9,936 nt of DNA. Source: Cenarchaeum sp. SB0662_bin_33. Lineage in GTDB: Archaea; Thermoproteota; Nitrososphaeria; Nitrososphaerales; Nitrosopumilaceae. The position numbers and the translations under genes are program-made. A model generated the notes under the pieces. That model searched no databases. It worked only from the letters and a program-made list of their open reading frames with translations, and had not been told where the DNA came from. Where the stretch lies: positions 1 through 9,936 of the forward strand of contig VXON01000105.1 of NCBI GenBank assembly GCA_009840065.1, given 5' to 3'. This document shows, one piece after another, positions 1 to 6,312 of the stretch. Numbering within the stretch: position 1 is the first letter of the stretch; each line of letters begins with the position of its first letter.

Positions 1-225
1 AATAACCCGCCCCTCTATGGGGCCATCACACATTCACTTTTTGAACTACTGATGTATGATGGGGACTTTTATTGTTGGTTTGATCTGTAAGAGTAGTGCT
101 GTCCGGTACAAGAAGATTTTGATATTTGAGCAGTTGCATCAACTGCCAGCGTATGTGTATACTTTTTGTCCGTCACGGTTATCATACCACTCTTGCTTAT
201 ATTCATATCAAGTGTGTTCATCCGC

Positions 226-385
226 TTGCAGAGTTGACCAGAGGAGGGTATATTGGACTCTCCAATCTATTCAAGATGCCTGTACCGGATGCTCATACTG
301 ACCCTGATAGCGGCGGCTAGCATAACCAGTATTGGTACGGAGCTATCACCTTTCCTCTATTGGTATGGTCAACTTTGTCTTTTAA
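226..385 (+). ncRNA. Candidate structured RNA (nested stems)
   Basis: Inference from base pairing only. An outer 9-bp stem joins 232-240 (AGTTGACCA) with 366-374 (TGGTCAACT). Inside it lie a hairpin ATTGGA-ctc-TCCAAT (252-266) and a 7-bp stem TGATAGC/GCTATCA (305-311 with 342-348). The latter encloses ACCA-gtat-TGGT (326-337). A TATA-like TTATATT at 197-203 would start transcription near 226, and a T-rich run (TTTGTCTTTT, about 374-383) follows the outer stem at once. No known RNA family was recognised. One 9-bp repeat in a region this long is not rare by chance, so the case rests on nesting plus the flanking signals. Confidence 0.3.
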
Positions 386-501
386 TTCAATATACGAACA
401 TGTCCGCCCCACGTTTGACATATAGAATAGTTTAGTTATTAAAAATACAAATTCTTCATTCTCTATGAAATCACTCAAGAAAAAATTACAAACCCGTAAG
501 A

Positions 502-508
502 TTTAAAA
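502..508 (+). promoter_or_regulatory. TATA box of the radical SAM gene
   Basis: TTTAAAA lies 27-33 bp before the ATG at 535, the normal distance for an archaeal promoter with a leaderless or near-leaderless transcript. A second AT-rich stretch (TTATTAAAAATA, about 436-447) could serve a longer transcript. No Shine-Dalgarno sequence precedes the start, which fits a leaderless mRNA. Confidence 0.55.
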
Positions 509-516
509 CAAATTAC

Positions 517-531
517 AATGCCATCGGCATT
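517..531. promoter_or_regulatory. Palindrome between TATA box and start codon
   Basis: AATGCC-ATC-GGCATT is a perfect 6-bp inverted repeat with a 3-nt spacer. It ends 3 nt before the ATG at 535 and starts 8 bp after the TATA element. If the transcript is leaderless, this covers the initiation zone, where a repressor would block RNA polymerase. It could equally be a short hairpin in a slightly longer leader. The binding factor is unknown. Confidence 0.35.
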
Positions 532-534
532 AGT

Positions 535-2259
535 ATGGGGAAACCAAAGATTGTATTGACGGCAGACCGGACGTTGATGTCTCCGTATAGGCACATCTCT
601 CTGGCTACATTCTTTGGTTGTGCGCCAGCAATAGACCCGAATCGTAACAAGAAGAGCTTTTGGTATAAGATACTCAAGAATCAGGTCACGCCAAAGATAC
701 TCTTTGACTTTATCTGCAACTATATACCCCACGAGAATGGTGTAGCCAAGTTTGCTCCCTATGGACTCCGCAAGGTGGAGGCAGGCCTGCTCCGGGATGG
801 CTTTAGGCGGGACGAGGTGGTCGTGGCCCATCCAAACCATATTGAAAAGTTTATCGGTCCCGAGACCCAAGTTATAGGTACATACGAGATGGATCCATTG
901 GGCATGGGGCCGGTCACCATGACGTTTACCTATGGCCGAAAGCAGATGTCATACGATGAGTACTATAATACCGAGCTGCATAACCGTATAAATGCAGCAA
1001 AGAAGAAGACAGGTAGTAAGGCAAAGGTGATATCCGGAGCCTCGGGAACTTGGCAGTATAACTATGCCCCAGAAAAGATAAAGGAGTTTGGCATATATGC
1101 TATACTTGAAGGGGAGTTAGGTGGAATAGCACCTGAGATAGATGGACATGCCGGCAAGTTCTTTAGATATCTGATGGACGGCCAGTTTGAAAACATGGAC
1201 CCCTTCCGCAAGAAGGCGGACTTTAAGGTAAATATCAAGGAGTTTCAGAGGGAGAGTGAGACGTATTATGGAAGATTTGTAAACTTTTGGGATAGGCCTG
1301 ACTTGGATGAGATTCCAAACATTGTAGAGCCTAGCATGCATGGCATGATTGAGGTGATGCGTGGCTGTGGCCGGGGATGCAAGTTCTGCGATGTAACACT
1401 ACGCTCGCTACGATACTACTCTCCCGAGAAGGTAAAGAAGGAGATAGAGGTGAACATCAAGAAGGGGGGTACCAGATCCGCGTGGGTTCATAGTGATGAC
1501 ATATTTGTGTACGGCATGGACCCCCGAACCAGCAAAGGCATGGAGCCCAATAGGGATGCACTAGAAGAACTATTCAAGGCCATAATGTCCGCGGGGGTGA
1601 CCCATACCAATCCTACACACGGAACGCTGGCCGGGGCCATAGCGGATGAAAAACTCATACCTAATCTATCAAAGATAATGGGGGCGGGTCCGGACAATGT
1701 AATAGGTATACAGTGCGGCTTTGAGACCGGCAGCCTACGACTTATAGACAAATACGCGGACAGAAAGCTAGCCCCCTATGCTCCGGAAGAGTGGCACTGG
1801 GTGGTAAAGGAGGGCGTAAAGACACTCAACGAGGACTATTGGATACCTGCCTTTACACTGATAATGGGACTTGACAACGATGAGACACCCGAGGACTCGT
1901 GGGAGACCATACAGCTGATAAACGAGCTGGAGCAGGAGCAGCCAGACTCCATGTTTACAGTCACGCCCCTGACATTTGTACCCATCGGACTCTTGGAAAA
2001 GTCCGAGTTCTTTAATATAGGAAACGAGATGGACCCAGCCCAGCTGGGTGTGATGTACAAGACATGGCAGCACAACTTCAAGTATGGCATACAAAAGTTC
2101 ATGACCAGGACCGGCGGAAAGGGTCCGCAGCGCTACCTCTTCAACGCAATAGCCCGAAGCTTGGGTGGCGTGCCCTTGGGCGCCATGGAGCGCTATGCGA
2201 CCAAAAAGAGTAGGGAACACGAGCTGGTAATAGAGAAGATTAAAAACAAATACTGGTAG
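535..2259 (+). CDS. Radical SAM / Fe-S oxidoreductase, function unknown
   Basis: A 574-residue protein. The radical SAM cluster motif is CGRGCKFC, with Cys at 278, 282 and 285 (CxxxCxxC), which holds the [4Fe-4S] cluster that cleaves S-adenosylmethionine. A GG motif follows (KKGGTRSAWVHSDD), and GIQCGFETGS (about 391-400) resembles a conserved strand of this superfamily. The 270 residues before the cluster look like a separate alpha/beta domain, in the position where many relatives carry a B12-binding Rossmann domain. No DxHxxG cobalamin motif is seen, so B12 binding is not supported. There is no signal peptide or membrane segment, so it should be cytoplasmic. ATG 535 is chosen because it directly follows a well-spaced TATA box and opens the conserved-looking MGKPKIVLTADR segment. 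The substrate is unknown; the gene is monocistronic and converges on the transporter ATPases. Confidence 0.88.
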   Translation: MGKPKIVLTADRTLMSPYRHISLATFFGCAPAIDPNRNKKSFWYKILKNQVTPKILFDFICNYIPHENGVAKFAPYGLRKVEAGLLRDGFRRDEVVVAHPNHIEKFIGPETQVIGTYEMDPLGMGPVTMTFTYGRKQMSYDEYYNTELHNRINAAKKKTGSKAKVISGASGTWQYNYAPEKIKEFGIYAILEGELGGIAPEIDGHAGKFFRYLMDGQFENMDPFRKKADFKVNIKEFQRESETYYGRFVNFWDRPDLDEIPNIVEPSMHGMIEVMRGCGRGCKFCDVTLRSLRYYSPEKVKKEIEVNIKKGGTRSAWVHSDDIFVYGMDPRTSKGMEPNRDALEELFKAIMSAGVTHTNPTHGTLAGAIADEKLIPNLSKIMGAGPDNVIGIQCGFETGSLRLIDKYADRKLAPYAPEEWHWVVKEGVKTLNEDYWIPAFTLIMGLDNDETPEDSWETIQLINELEQEQPDSMFTVTPLTFVPIGLLEKSEFFNIGNEMDPAQLGVMYKTWQHNFKYGIQKFMTRTGGKGPQRYLFNAIARSLGGVPLGAMERYATKKSREHELVIEKIKNKYW

Positions 2260-2294
2260 TTAAGATATAACTACTGAAGATAGATGGACTTTTT
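2256..2294 (+). terminator. Hairpin plus T-run after the radical SAM gene
   Basis: GTAGTTA-agata-TAACTAC (2256-2274) is a perfect 7-bp hairpin that overlaps the TAG stop codon (2257-2259). A T5 run at 2290-2294 follows. Archaea stop mainly at T-runs and the hairpin is not required, but the position fits the end of the forward transcript. Confidence 0.5.
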
Positions 2295-2297
2295 AAC

Positions 2298-2338
2298 AAA
2301 AACAACAACTTACATGTGATGTGTCATAATACCACATG
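2298..2338 (-). terminator. Hairpin plus U-run after livF
   Basis: On the minus strand, CATGTG (2338-2333) pairs with CACATG (2318-2313), with a G-U pair extending it. The sequence then runs into a T-rich stretch including T5 (complement of A5 at 2298-2302). It lies 34 bp beyond the livF stop codon, so it is a likely end for the livGF transcript. Together with the facing signal it makes a compact two-sided terminator zone. Confidence 0.45.
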
Positions 2339-2371
2339 CATCAGTTATACGTTACTGCGGGAGGAACCTGT

Positions 2372-3076
2372 CTAGTGCATACCAAGATACATTCTGCCCA
2401 AATCCGGATGCTCAGAGAGCTCCGAGGGCGGCCCATCAAAGATGTTTTTGCCACTGGCAAAGAGGTATACAATATCCCCAAGCTTCAGGGCCCGCCGGAC
2501 ATCCTGCTCTACCAGTATTATGGTAACATCAAACTCGTCCCGCATCTGGCGTATCTTCTCTAATACCTCATCGGCAAGCTTGGGAGAGAGTCCTGCAGTG
2601 GGTTCATCAAACAGCATCAGTTTTGGCTTTCTCATCATGGCCATCCCCATGCCCAGCATCTGACGCTGCCCGCCGCTTAGAACGCTTGACTTTTTATTCT
2701 GATACTCTTCCAATATGGGGAATGTCGAGTATATGGCCGGCAGTCTGTCATGAAACTCTTTTTTGGTGAGTGTATAGCTTGCCATGAACAGGTTCTCCCG
2801 TATGGTCAGATTGACAAAGACATTGTTGACCTGGGGCAGGTAGGCTATCCTTTTACGTGTAACCTGGTGTGGTGCCAGCTTTGTAATGTCATCCCCCTGA
2901 TATATTATATTACCCGAATATATCGTGGTAAGTCCGAATATGCTCTTGAGCAGTGTACTCTTGCCACACCCGTTGGGCCCCACAATCACCGTAATGTCGT
3001 TCTTCTTTGCCACAAAGTCTATGCCAAAGAGTATGTGACTCTTGCCAAAGCCTGCATCTAGACTCTTGGACTCTAT
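2372..3076 (-). CDS. livF: LivF-type ABC transporter ATPase (non-canonical ATA start)
   Basis: ATP-hydrolysing subunit of a branched-chain amino acid/amide/urea (HAAT-family) importer, acting at the inner face of the membrane. Counting from the ATA at 3076 it has 234 residues, the usual LivF length. It shows Walker A GPNGCGKST (33-41), Q-loop Gln 82, signature LSGGQ (133-137), Walker B LMLFDEP (153-159) and LVEQD. Gln in place of the switch His is normal for LivF. The only ATG/GTG/TTG choice is GTG 3013, which would delete the first strand and A-loop region (SLDAGFGKSHILFGIDF) and give 213 residues. The frame is open upstream to 3121 with no standard start, but GGTGAT (3088-3083) stands 6 nt before ATA. 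It follows livG with a 22-nt gap. It could also be a UrtE-like urea subunit. Confidence 0.85.
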   Translation of the reverse strand: MESKSLDAGFGKSHILFGIDFVAKKNDITVIVGPNGCGKSTLLKSIFGLTTIYSGNIIYQGDDITKLAPHQVTRKRIAYLPQVNNVFVNLTIRENLFMASYTLTKKEFHDRLPAIYSTFPILEEYQNKKSSVLSGGQRQMLGMGMAMMRKPKLMLFDEPTAGLSPKLADEVLEKIRQMRDEFDVTIILVEQDVRRALKLGDIVYLFASGKNIFDGPPSELSEHPDLGRMYLGMH

Positions 3077-3126
3077 TACAATATCACCGGATATGTCACT
3101 ACACCCCCAAGTAAGACTCTATTACA
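3069..3126. repeat. 12-bp direct repeat across the livG/livF junction
   Basis: GACTCTATTACA occurs at 3069-3080 and 3115-3126 on the plus strand, 46 bp apart. Read on the minus strand, the first copy encodes VIES near the LivG C-terminus. The second copy encodes the V-I-E-S around the proposed LivF start. Repeat copies this close can recombine or convert one another. Confidence 0.7.
3083..3088 (-). promoter_or_regulatory. Shine-Dalgarno deciding the livF start
   Basis: GGTGAT on the minus strand matches the archaeal 16S 3' end (ATCACC) over six bases. It sits in the livG-livF gap, 6 nt before an ATA codon at 3076-3074. Its spacing is the main sequence evidence that translation begins there rather than at GTG 3013. 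Confidence 0.6.
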
Positions 3127-3854
3127 GTCTTGTTCTGTAGTATCTCATCAGGTGTCCCATCAGCTATAATCTTGCCTTGGTCAGTAGCAAAGACCTTGTC
3201 CACATACTGAAACGATATGTCAAGCCGATGTTCTATCACAAGAAATGTAATGTTATGCTCCTTGCATATCTTGTTTATCTTTTTAAATATCTCATGGGCC
3301 AGAGTCGGATTGACTCCAGCAATGGGCTCGTCCATGAATATCATCTTTGCACCCGACATCATTATCCTTCCTAATTCCAGCAACTTCATCTGACCTCCAC
3401 TCAGATTGCTGCTTAGATTGTTGACTACCTTGGTCAGACTCACCATCTCCAAGAGATCATCGGCCTTCTTTTGCAACCTCTTTTCATCTTCCAGCCATCT
3501 ATGTTTCAATGGCGCATTCCTGTACAGGTCTCCGGCATTCTTTGTACTGGCCGTCATCAGGTTTTCATTCACATTCAGGTTCACAAACGGCTGTGGTATC
3601 TGAAAGGAGCGTACCAACCCATACTTGTATATATCGTGAGGCTCCTTGCCTGTTATGTCATGGCCATCAAAGATTACTGTGCCCGTATCTGGTTTTAGTA
3701 CTCCCGCAATCACGTTTACAAGTGTGGTCTTGCCGCTGCCATTGGGTCCTATCAACTGATAGATCCTTCCCTCCTCCAACTCTAAATCTATACTGGTCAG
3801 GACATAGTTGCCATCAAAGTGCTTGCCAACATTTTTAACGCTCAGGAGTGCCAC
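3099..3854 (-). CDS. livG: LivG-type ABC transporter ATPase
   Basis: Second ATPase of the same importer, 251 residues. Motifs are Walker A GPNGSGKTT (36-44), Q-loop Gln 85 in the LivG-like stretch VRSFQIPQPFVNLNVNENLM, signature LSGGQ (151-155), Walker B MIFMDEP (171-177) and switch His 209 in VIEHR. GTG 3854 is chosen because the conserved family N-terminus (ALLSVKNVGKHFDG) starts right after it and because a TATA element lies about 26-33 bp upstream. The frame stays open far upstream on the minus strand, but that extension runs through livH on the other strand and has no family resemblance. It forms an operon with livF. UrtD (urea) is the nearest alternative. Confidence 0.88.
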   Translation of the reverse strand: MALLSVKNVGKHFDGNYVLTSIDLELEEGRIYQLIGPNGSGKTTLVNVIAGVLKPDTGTVIFDGHDITGKEPHDIYKYGLVRSFQIPQPFVNLNVNENLMTASTKNAGDLYRNAPLKHRWLEDEKRLQKKADDLLEMVSLTKVVNNLSSNLSGGQMKLLELGRIMMSGAKMIFMDEPIAGVNPTLAHEIFKKINKICKEHNITFLVIEHRLDISFQYVDKVFATDQGKIIADGTPDEILQNKTVIESYLGV

Positions 3855-3909
3855 GATACATATAGTATACACAATACTGTAATATAGTACTTTTCCTCTA
3901 TATGATTTA
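3855..3909. promoter_or_regulatory. Divergent promoter shared by livG and livH
   Basis: This 55-bp gap must serve both directions. AATATAGTA at 3881-3889 lies about 21-29 bp before the livH TTG, and its complement TACTATATT lies about 26-34 bp before the livG GTG. One TATA element seems to sit at leaderless distance for both genes. ATATAGTA also occurs at 3860-3867, exactly 22 bp (about two helical turns) from the copy at 3882-3889. AGTAT-acaca-ATACT (3864-3878) is an inverted repeat next to it. These are candidate operator elements; no regulator is identified. Confidence 0.5.
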
Positions 3910-4833
3910 TTGATTAACCCGGTATTCTTTGACGCTGCAGTCTTTGCAAGCCTGTTGGTCCTACTGAGCTTGGGTCTGACACTGACATATCTGACCACAA
4001 AGGTACCAAACTTTGCCCATGCATCATTTGCGACGCTGGGAGTATACATGACACTAATAGCCGTGCGGGTGTGGGATACCAATCCGTATATTGCCGTACC
4101 CATAGCTTTTCTGTTATCGGGACTTGTTGCCATAACCTTGTATGTCTTCATACTAAAGCCACTGGCACGCCGGGGTGCCACCGAGGCCATACAGATGATT
4201 GCCACACTGGCATTTGACATGATACTGATTGCGGGATTAAACATAATGGCAGACTATCTGACCGAGGGATTCCGCATAAAATCCCGAGAATTTACACTGC
4301 GCAGCTACGACTTGGAGTTTATGGATCTACCCATGATAGTCTTTATAGCACCAATAGCAGTCGCCGCCATCGGAATAACACTATACTTCATACTAAAGAA
4401 GACGAAATTCGGAATCGCCGTGCGTGCCTCCACAGAGAACCCCGACCTGTCCGGCACCGTGGGAATAAATGTCAATGCCGTGTATGGCGTAGCTTGGATG
4501 ATCGCTGGAGGCCTAGCAGGTGTTGCGGGAGCCCTGATGGCCCTATGGTTCCTTGGAGATCCCAATCTGGGGCCGCTCCTGCTGCCCAGCATATTTGCCG
4601 CTAGTATAGCCGGCGGCCTGATGAGCATATTTGGTGCCGTGGCCGGCGGTCTCTTGGTGGGATTGGCTGAGGTGCTGGGTACTAGGTTTCTGGCCGGCGA
4701 GCTGGGCTCTTGGCTCATCGCGTATCGCCCACTGATACCACTTATCATAATCGCAGTTACACTACTGTTTGTGCCAAACGGCATAGCGGGAATAGACTGG
4801 TCCAAGCTGAGGAGTAAGATATGGCGTCGATAG
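3910..4833 (+). CDS. livH: LivH-type ABC transporter permease
   Basis: Integral membrane subunit that, with LivM, forms the channel of the importer. It has 307 residues, the usual LivH length, and about eight hydrophobic segments. The N-terminal stretch LGLTLTYLTTKVPNFAHASFATLGVY is the classic LivH pattern. A charged cytoplasmic loop (FGIAVRASTENPDLSGTVGINVNAVYGVAWMIAGGLAGVAGAL) is where the ATPase docks. The family's RPxGLFG end is replaced by FVPNGIAGIDW. The frame has no ATG or GTG upstream (stop at 3880-3882), so TTG 3910 is used. An ATG at 3902 opens a 3-codon frame (M-I-Y-stop) whose TGA overlaps that TTG. A single extra T would place this ATG in frame. It overlaps livM by 13 nt. Confidence 0.9.
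   Translation: MINPVFFDAAVFASLLVLLSLGLTLTYLTTKVPNFAHASFATLGVYMTLIAVRVWDTNPYIAVPIAFLLSGLVAITLYVFILKPLARRGATEAIQMIATLAFDMILIAGLNIMADYLTEGFRIKSREFTLRSYDLEFMDLPMIVFIAPIAVAAIGITLYFILKKTKFGIAVRASTENPDLSGTVGINVNAVYGVAWMIAGGLAGVAGALMALWFLGDPNLGPLLLPSIFAASIAGGLMSIFGAVAGGLLVGLAEVLGTRFLAGELGSWLIAYRPLIPLIIIAVTLLFVPNGIAGIDWSKLRSKIWRR
4809..4814 (+). promoter_or_regulatory. Shine-Dalgarno of livM inside livH
   Basis: GAGGAG stands 6 nt before the livM ATG at 4821 and lies inside the livH reading frame. It supports this start and re-initiation on a shared livHM transcript. Confidence 0.5.
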
Positions 4834-5885
4834 ATCCTGCGTTTATATTCATCACCGACCTGATTGCCATCTTTTCGATATACGCCATAATAAATCTCAG
4901 TCTGAACCTAGAGTTTGGCTATGGGGGAATCCCAAACTTTGGCAAGGTGCTGGCGGTGGGTGCGGGCGCCTTTGTTGCCGCCTCGGTACCGGGACGAATA
5001 ATCGCAAGCATTGCCAATATCGAGGGTGACTACATACAGAACAACCTCTCCGTAGTGGCTGCCGCGGATATATGGATTATAGACAACATAGGACTGACAC
5101 TTGTAATATTCCTATTTACATTTGTAATAGCCGCCGTTGTGGGTGGTGGATTGGGAGCCCTCACATCCTACCCTGCCCTCCGCCTGCGCGGAGACTACCT
5201 AGCCATAACGCTGCTGGCATTTGGAGAGAGTATCCGTATTATCGGGAACAACTTTCCCCCACTTGTGGGCGGCACTCTGGGGGTGCAGGTCCCCGATCCA
5301 CTGTCGTTTGTGCCCGACGAGCTACGGTTCCCAACGGCTAGCATTATTCTAATCGTGATGGCCGCGGTTGCGTACCTCTACTGTGAGATGACCATACGCT
5401 CTCCACTGGGAAGGTCTCTGCGGGCGGTTCGGGATAACGAGCTGGCATCCGCATCGCTGGGAAAGGATACCGGCCGCGTGCGCATGAAGACCATAATAGT
5501 GGCATCTGCCCTAGCCGCAATTGCTGGTGCCCTGTACGCTATATATACGGGAAGTACCATTGCCATAGCCTTTGATCGGAGCAGCTGGACATTCTGGCCA
5601 TTCTTAATGATTCTGATTGGTGGTCTGGCCAACAACAAGGGCGTTCTTGTTGGTACGTTGCTGTTTGTGACACTGCGCAAGGTGATTATATTCTTCAAGG
5701 ACTCGTTTGAGTGGGTTGTGCCCTTTGATGTCGTATGGCTGGATATGCTACTGCTGGGAGCCATACTGTTGGTCGTGCTCCTCTTCAGACCCCAAGGCGT
5801 GATTGTAGAGAAGCCCACCCACACGCTGGGCCAAAAGACAAAAGCCAAGGGTGTTGTGCGCATATTCAACCTGCTCTTCAGATGA
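4821..5885 (+). CDS. livM: LivM-type ABC transporter permease
   Basis: Second permease of the importer, 354 residues with about ten hydrophobic segments. The start of the family is recognisable (LSLNLEFGYGGIPNFGKVLAVGAGAF). So are the central LRLRGDYLAITLLAFGESIRI stretch and the cytoplasmic coupling loop AVRDNELASASLGKD (from residue 202) leading into SALAAIAGALYA. The protein ends with LLFRPQGVI and a short basic tail. A stretch around residues 55-90 (ending SVVAAADIWIIDN) between the first membrane segments looks like an outside loop. ATG 4821 overlaps the end of livH by 13 nt and has a GAGGAG ribosome site, so the two permeases should be translated together. No binding-protein gene follows. 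UrtC is the urea-specific alternative. Confidence 0.9.
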   Translation: MASIDPAFIFITDLIAIFSIYAIINLSLNLEFGYGGIPNFGKVLAVGAGAFVAASVPGRIIASIANIEGDYIQNNLSVVAAADIWIIDNIGLTLVIFLFTFVIAAVVGGGLGALTSYPALRLRGDYLAITLLAFGESIRIIGNNFPPLVGGTLGVQVPDPLSFVPDELRFPTASIILIVMAAVAYLYCEMTIRSPLGRSLRAVRDNELASASLGKDTGRVRMKTIIVASALAAIAGALYAIYTGSTIAIAFDRSSWTFWPFLMILIGGLANNKGVLVGTLLFVTLRKVIIFFKDSFEWVVPFDVVWLDMLLLGAILLVVLLFRPQGVIVEKPTHTLGQKTKAKGVVRIFNLLFR

Positions 5886-6053
5886 TTATTACATCAAAAC
5901 TCTCTCCCTTAGGACATGTAAAAGATCACAAGGAGGGCAGCCCGGAACTATTTGATCGGAACTGTTGGCTGTGTTGAGCTACATGATGCCTGCGTCTGTA
6001 ACTTTTACATCACGTATGATGTGGGGACCGACCACCTAAAAAAGGAAACCGGC

Positions 6054-6180
6054 GCATCTTGGTGACATGTTGCATGGTGGTGCGTGAATGTTCTACATAC
6101 TCATTAACCAAACTTCTTGATGCAGTCTCCCGCTCATCAATGTACATGCAATTTCGTCTTCCCCGTGCAGTCCAAGATGT
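6054..6180. ncRNA. Weak candidate structured RNA (nested stems)
   Basis: CATCTTGG (6055-6062) pairs with CCAAGATG (6172-6179), and a G-U pair extends it by one. Nested inside are TTGCATG (6070-6076) with CATGCAA (6145-6151), a small ATGT-tct-ACAT hairpin (6088-6098), and TTGATG/CATCAA (6117-6122 with 6135-6140). An 8-bp repeat is expected about once by chance in a gap of this size, and neither strand has a convincing TATA box at the right distance. This is only a structural suggestion. Confidence 0.15.
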
Positions 6181-6276
6181 CTTAGTCGACTTTTCTAATG
6201 TCACTGTCTGGCATCCGGAACTGCAGACCTGCGACTTCAGAGTCAGGCTTATTTCATGTCTTCTGAGGACAACCCG

Positions 6277-6290
6277 ATTAATTAATTAAA
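6277..6290 (+). promoter_or_regulatory. TATA-like box of the His/Cys protein-ilvD unit
   Basis: An A/T-only run (ATTAATTAATTAAA) spans 23-36 bp before the ATG at 6313, the right place for a leaderless archaeal transcript. The 11-bp AGCCAACAGTT directly downstream (6290-6300) is one half of a long-range inverted repeat and could be a regulator site. Confidence 0.5.
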
Positions 6291-6312
6291 GCCAACAGTT
6301 ACCTCATGACAT

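Larger units (their letters stand above)
1..534. other. Gene-poor region before the radical SAM gene
   Basis: No open frame here has the composition or motifs of a real protein; the short frames are rich in Cys, Ser and Tyr and overlap one another. What is visible is inverted repeats. There is a 5-bp hairpin at 9-23 (GCCCC/GGGGC) followed by T5 at about 39-42, and a perfect 7-bp repeat GCAGTTG/CAACTGC at 130-146 followed by T5 at 163-167. Either could end a transcript entering from the left. A nested set of repeats lies at 232-374 and is listed separately. The 375-534 part is AT-rich and holds the promoter of the next gene. Confidence 0.6.
5886..6312. other. Non-coding gap between livM and the His/Cys membrane protein
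   Basis: No frame here looks like a protein. Visible elements are a 9-bp inverted repeat ATGTAAAAG (5916-5924) / CTTTTACAT (6002-6010) and a smaller CAGCC/GGCTG pair inside it (5938-5942, 5967-5971). A tandem CGGAACT lies at 5943 and 5957. There is also a 16-bp palindrome ACATCA-cgta-TGATGT (6007-6022). An 11-bp repeat AACTGTTGGCT (5960-5970) recurs inverted as AGCCAACAGTT (6290-6300). Nested stems lie at 6054-6180 (listed separately), and the promoter of the next gene is at the right end. No clear T-run terminator was seen directly after livM. Confidence 0.55.

Noticed and set aside
56..435. Three overlapping short frames on the plus strand
   Set aside because: Unusual Cys/Ser/Tyr-rich composition, no start signals, mutually overlapping frames; a nested RNA fold explains part of the region better.
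3099..4244. Long minus-strand frame giving a 381-residue LivG
   Set aside because: The extra 130 residues have no family resemblance and lie antisense to well-supported livH; the conserved start follows GTG 3854.
6010..6289. Short frames on both strands in the livM-ilvD gap
   Set aside because: No domain, no start signals and protein-unlike composition.
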